From assembly GCA_050485685.1 (NCBI GenBank), contig JBJHBW010000001.1, positions 124,001 to 188,000 of the forward strand: a stretch of DNA of 64,000 nt. The letters run 5' to 3'. Below the pieces are notes generated by a model. The model searched no databases. It saw only the letters and a list, made by a program, of their open reading frames with translations, and had not been told where the DNA came from. Below are positions 24,413-33,260 of the stretch, in pieces. The first letter of the stretch is position 1. Every line of letters begins with the position of its first letter. A program made the position numbers and the translations under genes. This DNA is from JBJHBP01 sp050485685. GTDB taxonomy: Bacteria; Pseudomonadota; Gammaproteobacteria; Steroidobacterales; Rariloculaceae.

Positions 24413-25918
24413 CTAGCGGTTCTGCGCGTTCTGCAGCTGCTGCTGAACCTGCGTATTGTGCCCCTGCATCTGCTCCATCGTCGGCAGGCGCTGAGAGCCC
24501 GGGTTCGCATCCAGAATCGCGGCATTGACCGCATTCATTCCGGTGTGCGCCGGCCACTGCGGAAGGCCCTCACCATTCGGATTGCCGGTGCGGGCGAAAT
24601 TCACCCAGTACGATGCCATCATGTCGGCAACACGCTGGTTGTCCGGCGATGCCGCAACGCGGGCAGCGTCGCTGCTGTCGGGAAACAGCGGAACCTCGCC
24701 GAGATTGTCGAATACGTACTTCACCTCCGCCGCATGCACCGGCAGGTAAGGCTCGTCCGCATTCGCCGCCGGCGAAGTCTGAGTGAACCAGTACACCCAG
24801 CCGTTCTGCCCGGCCGCGCGCTGATACTCGGCCAGCCGCCAGGAAATGTGGAAGATGCGATCGGAACCATCCGATGCACCCGGCTCAGGTCGTGCTCCGA
24901 ACGACAGCTCGAACGCATTCGCGCCGGTCAGGATGTCCACCGGATGCTGGCGTCCGGCGGCAAACACGAGCGCCGGATCCTCGGGGATCACGTAGTTGTC
25001 CACGATCATGGTCTGCGCACGGAAGGTCTGGGATACCTCCTCGGTACTCAGTGCGCGCAGATCCGCCGCGGTGTTGAGGCCGGCGGCCTCAGCCTGGGTC
25101 TGCCCCTGCCGCTCCTGCGCAGCCAGCGTCGCATTGGGCGCGCTCGGTGAAATGGCACCACCCATGATGCTCTGCGGAATTGCACGGTGGAACAGCCCCT
25201 CGGCCAATGGCGACGTCATCAGCGAGGCGATCGCCATCGCGCCGGCGGACTGGCCGAACACGGTGACGTTGTCGGGGTCGCCGCCGAATGCAGCGATATT
25301 GCGCTGCACCCACTCCAGCGACGCAACCATGTCCATCAGGCCCCAGTTGCCGGAGCTGTTCACGCCCGAGTCAGCTGTCAGCGCCGGATGGGCAAGGAAA
25401 CCGAAAGGTCCCAGACGGTAGTTCATCGTCACGACCACGGCGCCACGCTCGGACAGTGCGGTGCCGTCGTAAAGCGGTGCCGCGCCGCCGCCATCGGTGA
25501 ACGCGCCGCCGTAGAAATAGACCATGACAGGCAGTCCATCGCCGGCCGACGTGGCTGATGTCCACACATTCAGATAGAGGCAGTCTTCGCTCAGCGGCGG
25601 CGTGCCATCCATGTTGGCGATATTGATATAGCGCGGTTCGGTCGGCGGTTGCACGCAGGTATTGCCGAACTGACTGGCGTCACGAACACCGTCCCAGGGC
25701 GCCACCGGCTGCGGCGGCCGCCAGCGATTCTCACCCACCGGCGGCGCAGCGAAAGGCAGACCACGGAATACCCGCACGCCCGACGCAGTGGTTTCGCCAC
25801 CGGATACCAGTCCGGTATCCAACCTCACCGGATCTTCAATCGCGGCATGACAGGCTGTTGCCGCCACCGCAAGACCTGCGAGCCAGCCGACCCGCGTACT
25901 CAGTTTGAATCGCTTCAC
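24413..25918 (-). CDS. Exported type-B carboxylesterase
   Basis: The 501-residue protein probably starts at GTG (25918): GGAGG lies 9 bases upstream, and the sequence then reads KRFKLSTRVGWLAGLAVAATACHA, a signal peptide. An ATG at 25945 would add nine residues and lacks a site. Family motifs are FRGLPFAAPP, the SEDCLYLNVW segment, the oxyanion YFYGGAF, the nucleophile in FGQSAGAMA and the histidine in PVHAAEVKYVFDNL (the usual HGxE is HAAE). The acidic member is probably in GANAFELSF. It should hydrolyse carboxyl esters in the periplasm or outside the cell. The C-terminus ends in a Gln/Asn-rich tail. It has its own terminator. Confidence 0.9.
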   Translation of the reverse strand: MKRFKLSTRVGWLAGLAVAATACHAAIEDPVRLDTGLVSGGETTASGVRVFRGLPFAAPPVGENRWRPPQPVAPWDGVRDASQFGNTCVQPPTEPRYINIANMDGTPPLSEDCLYLNVWTSATSAGDGLPVMVYFYGGAFTDGGGAAPLYDGTALSERGAVVVTMNYRLGPFGFLAHPALTADSGVNSSGNWGLMDMVASLEWVQRNIAAFGGDPDNVTVFGQSAGAMAIASLMTSPLAEGLFHRAIPQSIMGGAISPSAPNATLAAQERQGQTQAEAAGLNTAADLRALSTEEVSQTFRAQTMIVDNYVIPEDPALVFAAGRQHPVDILTGANAFELSFGARPEPGASDGSDRIFHISWRLAEYQRAAGQNGWVYWFTQTSPAANADEPYLPVHAAEVKYVFDNLGEVPLFPDSSDAARVAASPDNQRVADMMASYWVNFARTGNPNGEGLPQWPAHTGMNAVNAAILDANPGSQRLPTMEQMQGHNTQVQQQLQNAQNR

Positions 25919-26013
25919 TTTTGTTTTCCTCCAGATCCTCTGCACGGCGACTCACCGCTCTCCCCTGCGGCGCCACATTCTCCGCTGTCCCTCGTCAGCG
26001 GCCTGTCGACAAC

Positions 26014-26034
26014 TCTCCTCCAAGTGGGAGGAGA
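26014..26034 (-). terminator. Hairpin after the metX-metY-CoA-binding operon
   Basis: TCTCCTCC (26014-26021) pairs with GGAGGAGA (26027-26034) around a 5-base loop. It lies 53 bases past the stop of the CoA-binding gene and upstream of the esterase gene on the same strand. It lacks a clear T run, so it may be an attenuating hairpin rather than a strong terminator. Confidence 0.4.
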
Positions 26035-26086
26035 TAGTACTTGCCAGCACCTCGCGATCACAACGCGCGGCAACGGCCTGCCCTGG

Positions 26087-26578
26087 TCACTGCAGGCCGC
26101 CGCGCACCGACGTAATGCGCTCGGTGTTGAAACCCAGCCAGTGCATACGGCCCGCATAGCGCGCATGCTCTACCTTGATGCAGCGATCCATGACCACGGT
26201 GAGCCCGCCATCCTCGGCGATTCGGGCGCCTTCTTCGTTGATCACGCCGAACTGACACCACAGACAGCCGGCACCGATCGCCACCGCATCCCGCGCAATC
26301 TCCGGCAGCACATCCGGGGCACGGAACACGTTCACGATGTCGATCTTATCGGGTATGTCGCGCAGGCTTTCATAACTTTTCTCGCCAAATACCTCGTGCT
26401 CGCGCGGATTGACCGGAATCACGCGGTAACCATGGCGCTTCAGGTAAAAGCCCACAAAGTTGCTGGCACGCAACGGATTGCCTGAAAGCCCTACGATCGC
26501 GATCGTTCGTGCGCCCAGCAGCACGCGTTGTATGGCCAGCGGATCCTGGTATCGCGCCAGGTCGAACCCCGCCATCAT
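26087..26578 (-). CDS. CoA-binding domain protein (YccU-like)
   Basis: A 163-residue single-domain protein starting MMAGFDLARY. The start overlaps the metY stop as ATGA, which indicates translational coupling. It has the CoA-binding Rossmann fold: TIAIVGLSGNPLRASNFVG, then YRVIPVNPREHEVFGEKSY and GAGCLWCQFGV. The family resembles E. coli YccU and the N-terminus of ADP-forming acyl-CoA synthetases but has no ligase domain. In this operon it may sense or bind acyl-CoA (the acyl donor of MetX), which is inference. No membrane segment is present. Confidence 0.85.
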   Translation of the reverse strand: MMAGFDLARYQDPLAIQRVLLGARTIAIVGLSGNPLRASNFVGFYLKRHGYRVIPVNPREHEVFGEKSYESLRDIPDKIDIVNVFRAPDVLPEIARDAVAIGAGCLWCQFGVINEEGARIAEDGGLTVVMDRCIKVEHARYAGRMHWLGFNTERITSVRGGLQ

Positions 26579-27933
26579 GACCGAGCCCCCCCGGCGGGTT
26601 CGCCGGCAGGTTCTTTGCCCAAGCCATCGGCAGAGGCGCCGCTCCTTTGACCGGCTGCGGCAAAACCCTGTTTCAGATCCCAGATCAGGTCGTCCACATC
26701 CTCTATGCCGACCGACAGGCGTATCGTGCCGCCCCTGACGCCCGCCGCCTCGAGTTCCGCCTCCTCCAGCTGCCGGTGTGTGGTACTGGCCGGATGAATC
26801 ACCAGGCTCTTTGCATCGCCGACATTGGCCAGATGCGACCACAGCGACAAGGCACGAATAAAGGCCTGGCCCGCCTCGCGGCCGCCCTCGATGTCGAACG
26901 AGAACACCGCGCCGGCCCCTCGCGGCAGATACCTGTTCGCCAGCGACTGATAACGGTTGCCGTCCAAACCCGCATAGCTGACCCGCGACACCTGGGGATG
27001 CGCCTCCAGGAAGCGTGCAATGGCCAGCGCATTGCTCACGTGCCGTTCCATGCGCAGCGACAGCGTCTCCAGCCCCTGCAGGAACAGGAACGCATTGAAA
27101 GGCGACAGGCAGGCGCCGAGATCACGCAGGGTCTCGGCACGCAGCTTCATCAGGTAGCCATAGATACCGAAGGTCTCGTGGAACTTCAGGCCGTGATAGG
27201 CAGGCGACGGTTCGGCCATGATCGGGAAACGGCCGTTCGACCAGTTGAACGTGCCCGAATCGACGACCACGCCGCCGATGCTGGTGCCGTGTCCGCCCAG
27301 GAACTTGGTCGCCGAGTGCACGACGATGTCCGCGCCCCATTCCATGGGTCGGCACAGCCACGGCGTGGCAAAGGTGTTGTCGACGATGAACGGGACTCCG
27401 CGCTCATGCGCGATACCGGCGATCGCCTCTATATCGAGCACATTGCCGGCGGGATTCCCTATGGTCTCGGCAAAAAACACTTTCGTGTTGTCGCGCAGCG
27501 CATCGCGCCAGCGCGCCGGGTCATCGGGATCCACCCAGCTCAGGCTCACATTCATCTTGCGCAGCACATGCTTGAGCTGATTGACCGTGCCGCCATACAG
27601 CGCCGCGGACGACACCATATGGTCACCGGGCTCCAGCAGTGTGAACAGTGCCGCCATCTGGGCAGCCAGCCCGCTGGCGAAAGCCACCGCACCGCATCCA
27701 CCTTCCAGACTGGCCATGCGTTCCTCGAACGCGGCGACGGTCGGATTCATGATGCGCGAGTACGTGTTGCCGTACTCCTGCAGATTGAAATACGCAGCGG
27801 CCGATTCCGGATCCTCGAACACGTAGCTCGTGGTCTGATAGATCGGCACCGCGCGCGCGCCGGTATTCGGGTCCGGGCGCTGGCCGGCATGTACCTGACG
27901 GGTGGCGAAGCCGAAGCGTCTTGATTCTTCCAT
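26575..27933 (-). CDS. metY: O-acetylhomoserine (O-acylhomoserine) sulfhydrylase
   Basis: A 452-residue PLP enzyme that replaces the acyl group of O-acylhomoserine with sulfide to give homocysteine. Seen are the N-terminal TRQVHAGQRPD, AVPIYQTTSYVF, the cofactor Asp in FIVDNTFATP and the Schiff-base lysine K210 in VVHSATKFLGGHGTS. The region FETFGIYGYLMKLRAETLRDLGACLSPFNAF is close to the MetY consensus, and the length exceeds that of cystathionine synthases as expected for MetY. The last 25 or so residues (GKEPAGEPAGG) are a low-complexity tail. It follows metX by 3 bases. Confidence 0.94.
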   Translation of the reverse strand: MEESRRFGFATRQVHAGQRPDPNTGARAVPIYQTTSYVFEDPESAAAYFNLQEYGNTYSRIMNPTVAAFEERMASLEGGCGAVAFASGLAAQMAALFTLLEPGDHMVSSAALYGGTVNQLKHVLRKMNVSLSWVDPDDPARWRDALRDNTKVFFAETIGNPAGNVLDIEAIAGIAHERGVPFIVDNTFATPWLCRPMEWGADIVVHSATKFLGGHGTSIGGVVVDSGTFNWSNGRFPIMAEPSPAYHGLKFHETFGIYGYLMKLRAETLRDLGACLSPFNAFLFLQGLETLSLRMERHVSNALAIARFLEAHPQVSRVSYAGLDGNRYQSLANRYLPRGAGAVFSFDIEGGREAGQAFIRALSLWSHLANVGDAKSLVIHPASTTHRQLEEAELEAAGVRGGTIRLSVGIEDVDDLIWDLKQGFAAAGQRSGASADGLGKEPAGEPAGGARS

Positions 27934-27936
27934 CGG

Positions 27937-29148
27937 TTATGACCGCTCGGACATGGACAGGAAACGACGGATCATAGGGGTCTGGCGCGCCTCTTCCAAC
28001 AGGAAGCAGTCATGGCCGTAGGGCGCATCGATCACATGCAGTTCCACGTCCCTGCCGCAGGCGCTGAGCGCGCCGACCAGTTGCTCGGAATCAGCCGGCG
28101 GATACAGCCAGTCGGAGCTGAACGCAATCAGCAGGGTTCTTGCCGACACGCCCCGCACCGCGGCCGCGAGATCGCCGTTGCCGTGGTCACGGGCAAGGTC
28201 GAAATAGGTCAGCGCGCGTGACAGGTAGAGATAGGTGTTCGCATCGAAACGCTTCACGAACGAATCGGCCTGGTGGCGCAGATAGCTTTCCACGGCAAAT
28301 TCCGGTTCGTCGAGAACGAAACGGATATCGTCGGCGAACTGCAGCTCGCGACCGAACTTGCGCCGCAGCGCCTCGGCGGACAGATAGGTGATGTGACCGA
28401 TCATGCGTGCCACGCCCATGCCGCGCCCCGGAGAGCGGCCCGTACCGTAGTAATGACCCAGCTGCCAGTCCGGATCCGACATGATCGCGTTGCGCGCGAT
28501 CGCATTCCAGGCCAAGCCCTGCGGACCCAGCGCCGCCGTGCTCGCGATGGCGATGATCGCATCCACGGCATCCGGATAGCGCACCGCCCACTCAAGTGCC
28601 TGCATGCCGCCTAACGACCCGCCGGCGACCGCGGCCAGTCGCTCTATACCCAGTGCATCCAGAAATGCGCGTTGCGCGCGCACCATGTCTGCAACGGTGA
28701 TCACCGGAAAATCGCCGCCCCAGGGCCGGCCGGTGTCGGGGTCCACACATGAAGGGCCAGTGGAACCGCCGCAGCCGCCGATAAGATTCGTGCTGACGAC
28801 GAAGTACCGGTCAGTATCGAACGCCTTGCCGGGACCGATCATCCCGTCCCACCAGCCAAGTCCGCGATTGCGGCTGCCGTCACGCTCCTCGGCGCCGAAT
28901 CCGTCCCGCGTGCCGGCGGCCGGCGTCTTGCGCGCCAGACCTGCCGCATGGGCATCGCCCGACAACGCGTGACAGACAAGAATGACGTTGTCACGGGCGG
29001 CAGCGAGCGTACCGTAAGTCTCATAGGCGATACGCACCTGCTTCAGCTGCTGGCCGCAATCCAGCGGCAGCGGGTGCTGAAGATCCAGATACTGCGTATC
29101 CACGGTGCCCACTGAGCCTGCGGCCGGGCTGATCGCTCGCGTCGCCAT
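27937..29148 (-). CDS. metX: Homoserine O-acyltransferase MetX
   Basis: A 403-residue alpha/beta hydrolase that transfers an acyl group (acetyl by default; some MetX proteins use succinyl) from CoA to homoserine. The nucleophile is S178 in VAGGSLGGMQALEWA; the Asp is in FSSDWLYPP and the His in PYGHDCFLLEE. The signature NLIGGCGGSTGPS and the DFPVITVADMV segment are intact. An insertion with GFGAEERDGSRNRG lies around residues 82-97. It heads the metX-metY-CoA-binding operon. A perfect TATAAT ends 7 bases before its ATG, so its mRNA is probably leaderless and a SAM riboswitch leader is excluded. Confidence 0.94.
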   Translation of the reverse strand: MATRAISPAAGSVGTVDTQYLDLQHPLPLDCGQQLKQVRIAYETYGTLAAARDNVILVCHALSGDAHAAGLARKTPAAGTRDGFGAEERDGSRNRGLGWWDGMIGPGKAFDTDRYFVVSTNLIGGCGGSTGPSCVDPDTGRPWGGDFPVITVADMVRAQRAFLDALGIERLAAVAGGSLGGMQALEWAVRYPDAVDAIIAIASTAALGPQGLAWNAIARNAIMSDPDWQLGHYYGTGRSPGRGMGVARMIGHITYLSAEALRRKFGRELQFADDIRFVLDEPEFAVESYLRHQADSFVKRFDANTYLYLSRALTYFDLARDHGNGDLAAAVRGVSARTLLIAFSSDWLYPPADSEQLVGALSACGRDVELHVIDAPYGHDCFLLEEARQTPMIRRFLSMSERS

Positions 29149-29155
29149 GCGCGCG

Positions 29156-29161
29156 ATTATA
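29156..29161 (-). promoter_or_regulatory. -10 box of metX, predicted leaderless
   Basis: On the minus strand TATAAT is followed by CGCGCGC and then the metX ATG at 29148. No -35 match is convincing at the expected distance. Confidence 0.55.
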
Positions 29162-29342
29162 CGTGAGGCGGCCGGCGCGACAGGGCGGTCCGGGTCATAC
29201 CCCGGGCCGAACCCCGAACGCCGCGTGATTTAGACAGCAGCGACCCGACAAAGGTATCATCCACCGCCCGCGGCCCGGCGCCTTTAAAGGCATGCGCCGC
29301 CAGGTACAACACCACGAATCACAGCACACCAGGAGATTTTCC

Positions 29343-29903
29343 ATGGCTGCGACAATGACCAACAACGGCGTCAACGTCGAGGCTCTGCTCGCCGCACGTG
29401 AGGCGCTGAAAGAGACTCCGGAAGCAGGCCAGTTCACGTGGCGTGCCACGTGCAGGTGGGTGAACGGCACTCACAGCCGGTCCACGGTAGCGGGCTTCAA
29501 GGGCCTGGGGCAGGAGCACCGCCACAAGACCGAATTTACGTTCGAAGCCGATCACCCGGAAATTTTCGCGGCCGAGGATCTGGGCGCCACGCCGGTGGAG
29601 TTCGTGCTCGTGGGCCTGGCCAGCTGCCTGACCGCCGGTGTGGCTTCGGTGGCGCAGAATCGCGGCATTCAGCTGCGCAGTGTCGAAGCCAGGCTGGAAG
29701 GCAGCATGGATATCCAGGGCATACTCGGGGCGGACAGCGAAGTGCGCAATGGCTATGAGGACATCAGTGTCGAGTTCACCATCGACGCCGATGCCTCGCA
29801 GCAGGACATAGAAGCGCTGGTTGCACAGTCACAGAAGCGTTCGGCCGTCTACGACATCATCACCAATCCGACCAACGTGTCCGTGTCGGTGCACAAGGTC
29901 TGA
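29343..29903 (+). CDS. OsmC-family protein lacking the second cysteine
   Basis: A 186-residue protein starting MAATMTNNGVN with AGGAG before the ATG; an in-frame extension upstream to 29292 is not needed. The OsmC/Ohr fold is recognisable from TPVEFVLVGLASCLTAGVASVA, which carries the first redox cysteine, and KRSAVYDIITNPTNVSV. In peroxidase-type OsmC the latter region has a second Cys (CPV); here it is SAV. Thiol-dependent peroxide reduction by the usual two-cysteine route is therefore doubtful. This variant is a known OsmC-like subgroup of unclear role. It is soluble, and it is followed by a GC-rich hairpin. Confidence 0.88.
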   Translation: MAATMTNNGVNVEALLAAREALKETPEAGQFTWRATCRWVNGTHSRSTVAGFKGLGQEHRHKTEFTFEADHPEIFAAEDLGATPVEFVLVGLASCLTAGVASVAQNRGIQLRSVEARLEGSMDIQGILGADSEVRNGYEDISVEFTIDADASQQDIEALVAQSQKRSAVYDIITNPTNVSVSVHKV

Positions 29904-29931
29904 CGGCAGAACGTCAGGGCAAAGGACATGA

Positions 29932-29954
29932 CGCCCGGGCCTCGAGCCCGGGCG
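29932..29954 (+). terminator. GC-rich hairpin between the osmC-like and monooxygenase-like genes
   Basis: CGCCCGGGC (29932-29940) and GCCCGGGCG (29946-29954) form a perfect 9-bp stem with loop CTCGA. It begins 28 bases past the OsmC stop and has no T run. It probably ends or attenuates the OsmC transcript; it is too close to the next gene to belong to that coding sequence. Confidence 0.5.
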
Positions 29955-29982
29955 ACACTGCCGGACTGCTACGGAACCAGCC

Positions 29983-31221
29983 ATAGAACGCATCACCACA
30001 GTCGTCGTCGGCGCCGGTCACACCGGGCTCGCAACGAGCCGATTCCTGACCGAAAGCGCCATAGACCACGTCGTCCTGGAGCGCGGCGATATCGCGAACT
30101 CCTGGCGCCACGAGCGCTGGGACTCGCTGCGCCTGCTCACGCCCAACTTTCAGAGCCGCCTGCCGGGATACGCCTACAGCGGCAATAACCCGGACGGTTA
30201 CATGTCCATGCCGGAGGTCGTCGATTTCATCGAAGGCTTCGCAAGCGAGTCAGCGGCACCGGTACGCACACACACTGCGGTCAGCTCCGTGACCCGCACC
30301 GACGAGGGTTATCGGGTGATCACCAGCCAGGGCGAGATCCACTGCCGCAGCCTCGTCATTGCCAGCGGCGCGTGCAACCGGCCCTCGGTACCTGCACTTC
30401 GCGAAGCCATACCCTCCACGGTCGCCTGCGTGACCCCATTCGACTACCGCAACCCGGCCTCGCTGCCGGATGGCGGTGTGCTGATTGTCGGCGCATCGGC
30501 CACCGGCGTGCAGCTGGCCGACGAGATCAGCCGGTCCGGCCGGCGAGTATTGCTGGCCGTGGGCGAGCACGTGCGGCTGCCGCGCACCTACAGAGGTCGC
30601 GACATTCTGTGGTGGATGGAAGCCACCGGGGTCTGGAACCAGCGCTACGACGAGATTGACGATCTGGAACGGGCGCGCAGGCTGCCATCACCGCAGCTGG
30701 TCGGCACACCGAAGCGCGCCATGCTGGACCTGAACACACTGACCGATGCCGGTGTGGAACTGGTCGGCCGCCTGGCCGCGATTCGCGACGGCAAGGCCCT
30801 GTTCTCGGGCGGACTCAAGCACCTTTTCTCGCTCGCCGACCTGAAGATGGCAAGACTGCTGGACACATTCGACGCGTGGGCCATCGCGACGGATCTGGAC
30901 GTTGAGCCGCCGCAGCGTTATGAACCCACGCGAGCGCCCGACAGACCGCGTATCAGCCTGGACCTGAACAGCGGCGAAATCAGCACCGTGATCTTCGCGA
31001 CCGGCTTTCGGCCCGATTATCACTGGCTGCAGGTGCCGGTGCTGGACCGCAAGGGTTACCTGCAGCACGACGGTGGCGTCGTGGCCGGCGCGCCAGGGTT
31101 GTACGCGATAGGACTGCCCGTCCTGCGCAGGCGCAAATCCACGTTCATCGTGGGTGCGGAGGACGACGCGCGAGACATCGTCACGCACCTGACGCAGTCG
31201 CTGCACACGAACTGCGTGTAA
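29983..31221 (+). CDS. FAD-dependent monooxygenase/oxidoreductase with apparent ATA start
   Basis: A 412-residue flavoprotein. The first dinucleotide motif (VVVGAGHTGLATS) follows directly after the codons for IERITT, and the frame upstream has no ATG, GTG or TTG back to the stop at 29929. The nearest in-frame ATG (30202) would delete the whole FAD-binding strand and helix. Homologues of this kind start just before the RITTVVVGAG segment, so ATA at 29983 is the likely start, with GGAA 6 bases upstream. The body continues with VLERGDIANSWRHERWDSLRLL, a second Rossmann motif VLIVGASATGVQLADE and FATGFRPDYHWL. This matches YhhW/CzcO-like flavin monooxygenases. Substrate is unknown. A sequencing error or a damaged start codon is the alternative. 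Confidence 0.78.
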   Translation: MERITTVVVGAGHTGLATSRFLTESAIDHVVLERGDIANSWRHERWDSLRLLTPNFQSRLPGYAYSGNNPDGYMSMPEVVDFIEGFASESAAPVRTHTAVSSVTRTDEGYRVITSQGEIHCRSLVIASGACNRPSVPALREAIPSTVACVTPFDYRNPASLPDGGVLIVGASATGVQLADEISRSGRRVLLAVGEHVRLPRTYRGRDILWWMEATGVWNQRYDEIDDLERARRLPSPQLVGTPKRAMLDLNTLTDAGVELVGRLAAIRDGKALFSGGLKHLFSLADLKMARLLDTFDAWAIATDLDVEPPQRYEPTRAPDRPRISLDLNSGEISTVIFATGFRPDYHWLQVPVLDRKGYLQHDGGVVAGAPGLYAIGLPVLRRRKSTFIVGAEDDARDIVTHLTQSLHTNCV

Positions 31222-31318
31222 ACTCGGGATTCATCAGCCTGCGTCGACCCTTGGCGCGGCGAGAAAAACCGGTGGCGGCCAGTTGGCCGGCACTCGAGCA
31301 AAACCCCGGGGGACCACC

Positions 31319-32629
31319 ATGAAGAAACCGCTACTGACCCGACGCTTCGCACGGCAGCTGCTTGTGCTTGCGTCCGTGACGGCGCTGATCGCGCTGCCAT
31401 TACTTGCTGGCGCGCAGACCACAGCCAGACCCGACCGGGTCGGGCTTTCCGCAGAACGCCTGAATCGCATCAGCGATTTCGCGAATCGCGCGCTTGAAGA
31501 CGCGCAGTTCGCCGGCGCAGTGACACTGGTGGCCCGCAACGGGCAGATCGTTCATCTGGAAGCGCACGGCTACCAGGATCTGGAAGCCCGGACCCCGATG
31601 CGCACCGACTCCATTTTCCGCATCGCCTCGATGTCCAAACCGGTAGGCACGGTCGCAATCATGATGCTGGTCGAGGATGGCCTGATACGGCTGAACGATC
31701 CAGTATCGCGCTTCCTGCCGGAGTACGCCAACCTGCAGGTGGCCATGCGCCGCGAAGGCGGCGGCATGGGTCCGGGCGCCGCGGCTCCCCCGGGAAGCGG
31801 CGCGCCCGGTGCCGCGGCCGCACCTCCGTTCTATACGGTACCGGCCTCGCGACCCGTCCGGGTACAGGATCTGCTGATGCACACCTCGGGCATCATGAGC
31901 GGTCAGCTCAGCAACTCGCAGGGCAATGCGCATTCAGCGCGCCGCCATGATGATGGGCTTGCCTGGGTAGACAGCCTTGGCGAGGCACCGCTGGAATTTC
32001 ACCCCGGAGATCGCTGGGCGTACAGCGCCCTGGCCGGCTTTGACGTAGCCAGTCGCATCGTCGAGGTCGTATCCGGAAAGACATTCGATGAATTCCTGCG
32101 CGAGCGCGTGTTTGGCCCGCTGCGCATGAACGACACATTCTTCTGGCCCAACGACGCACAGCGGGAACGACTGGCCAATTCCTATGTGCGCAGCGAAGGT
32201 CGCCTGAATCCGCGCCCGAACCCCGATTCCATGTCCAGTCCCGTGTATTACTCGGCCGCCGGCGGCTTGATGACCACGGCATCGGACTATGCGCGGTTTG
32301 CAATGATGCTGGCCAACAACGGAGAACTGGGCGGCGCCAGAATCCTGAGCCCGCGCAGTGTGGAACTGATCGCCTCGGAATTCCTGCCCGATTCCTACCC
32401 CGGCCGCTCGGCCGGCGAGGGATTTGGTCTGGGCGTACGCGTCGTCAGCGATCCGGTCGCAGCCGGCAGCGCACTGACGGCTGGCAGTTACGGCTGGAGC
32501 GGGTTCTACGGCACCCATTTCTGGGTGGACCCTGAGAAGAATCTGGTTGGCATACTTCTCGCGCAGACCTACTTTGCGAACTCGCGGGAAGATTTCGAAA
32601 TGGCTGTCATGCAGGCCGTTATCGAGTGA
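31319..32629 (+). CDS. Exported serine hydrolase (beta-lactamase/EstB-like)
   Basis: A 436-residue protein starting MKKPLLTRRFARQLL; GGGGGA precedes the ATG at 31319. The signal peptide ends near LLAGAQT. The nucleophile motif is SMSK in FRIASMSKPVGT. The catalytic tyrosine lies in WAYSALAGFD (Y-S-A, the form seen in EstB-like esterases), and HTSG and GWSGFYGTHFWVDP complete the fold. A Gly/Ala/Pro-rich insertion (about residues 145-170, GMGPGAAAPPGSGAPG) is unusual and probably an exposed loop. It is a periplasmic esterase or peptidase of unknown substrate. It lies about 100 bases after the monooxygenase-like gene and is followed by a 12-bp hairpin. Confidence 0.88.
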   Translation: MKKPLLTRRFARQLLVLASVTALIALPLLAGAQTTARPDRVGLSAERLNRISDFANRALEDAQFAGAVTLVARNGQIVHLEAHGYQDLEARTPMRTDSIFRIASMSKPVGTVAIMMLVEDGLIRLNDPVSRFLPEYANLQVAMRREGGGMGPGAAAPPGSGAPGAAAAPPFYTVPASRPVRVQDLLMHTSGIMSGQLSNSQGNAHSARRHDDGLAWVDSLGEAPLEFHPGDRWAYSALAGFDVASRIVEVVSGKTFDEFLRERVFGPLRMNDTFFWPNDAQRERLANSYVRSEGRLNPRPNPDSMSSPVYYSAAGGLMTTASDYARFAMMLANNGELGGARILSPRSVELIASEFLPDSYPGRSAGEGFGLGVRVVSDPVAAGSALTAGSYGWSGFYGTHFWVDPEKNLVGILLAQTYFANSREDFEMAVMQAVIE

Positions 32630-32637
32630 CACGCAAC

Positions 32638-32669
32638 CCGCCGGCTGCACACACCGCTGCAGCCGGCGG
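32638..32669 (+). terminator. 12-bp hairpin after the serine hydrolase
   Basis: CCGCCGGCTGCA (32638-32649) and TGCAGCCGGCGG (32658-32669) form a perfect stem with an 8-base loop, starting 9 bases past the stop. The tract after it has only scattered T residues, so termination may be partial. Confidence 0.55.
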
Positions 32670-32768
32670 ATCCCTGACCTTGCTACCGCTCACCAGGGGC
32701 AGAAAGCGCAATCAGGACAAGTGCAGAACAGGGCACAAGGCACAGGCCGTTTCAAGTGGAGAATGACC

Positions 32769-33260
32769 ATGACCGCCAGAATGCTTTCGATGATGCTGCT
32801 GCTTATCGTTGCAGCGCCCTCCCTGTCGCAGGCCCAGGATCAGAACCGTCAGGGGGCCGCCGGCGATGCCGGCGCGGTCATCGTGGACGGGCTGATGTGG
32901 GCGCCGGCCAGTAATGGCGAGGATGTGGTCTGGGAGGCGGCGAACAGCTACTGCCGCGCGCTGGAACTCGATGGTCACAGCGACTGGCGCCTGCCTACCC
33001 TGGCCGAGATCGAATCGCTGCATGATCCGGACAACGCCGCCAACGGCCATATCGTGAGTCCGCTTCAGCTGGAAGGCTGCTGCCTGTGGAGCAGCACCAG
33101 CCTGGCCGAACTCAGCGCGGAAGAACTCGGTCTGCCCGGAGGGCAGAGCAATCCGGCGTCGCGGTATTACTGGGGATTCCTGTTCGCCGGCGCGGTGCGC
33201 TATTACAGCGTGGAGATATTTCCGGACGGCCAGGCGCTCTGCGTGCGCGACTACCAGTAG
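32769..33260 (+). CDS. Exported DUF1566 (Lcl C-terminal domain) protein
   Basis: About 163 residues from the ATG at 32769 (MTARMLSMMLLLIVAAPSLSQA), which has GGAG about 8 bases upstream; an ATG two codons earlier has the same site too close. A signal peptide is clear. The mature part has the DUF1566 pattern: VDGLMWAPA, WEAANSYCRALELDGHSDWRLPTLAEIESL, CCLWSSTSL, YYWGFLFAGAVRYYS and ALCVRDYQ. Such domains occur in surface or periplasmic proteins and are thought to be carbohydrate- or ligand-binding folds; no reaction is known. Paired cysteines suggest disulfides. Its end overlaps the convergent membrane-protein gene by 10 bases. Confidence 0.82.
   Translation: MTARMLSMMLLLIVAAPSLSQAQDQNRQGAAGDAGAVIVDGLMWAPASNGEDVVWEAANSYCRALELDGHSDWRLPTLAEIESLHDPDNAANGHIVSPLQLEGCCLWSSTSLAELSAEELGLPGGQSNPASRYYWGFLFAGAVRYYSVEIFPDGQALCVRDYQ

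Noticed and set aside
26647..27924. A 425-codon open frame opposite metY
   Set aside because: The composition (Arg, His and Gln rich) is that of a shadow frame; metY on the other strand has all catalytic motifs.
29149..29342. SAM riboswitch upstream of metX
   Set aside because: The -10 box lies 7 bases from the start codon, leaving no leader for a riboswitch.
31319..32629. Second serine hydrolase read as inactive because YxN is YSA
   Set aside because: EstB-like members of this family naturally have Tyr-Ser-x at this site, so the change does not imply loss of activity.
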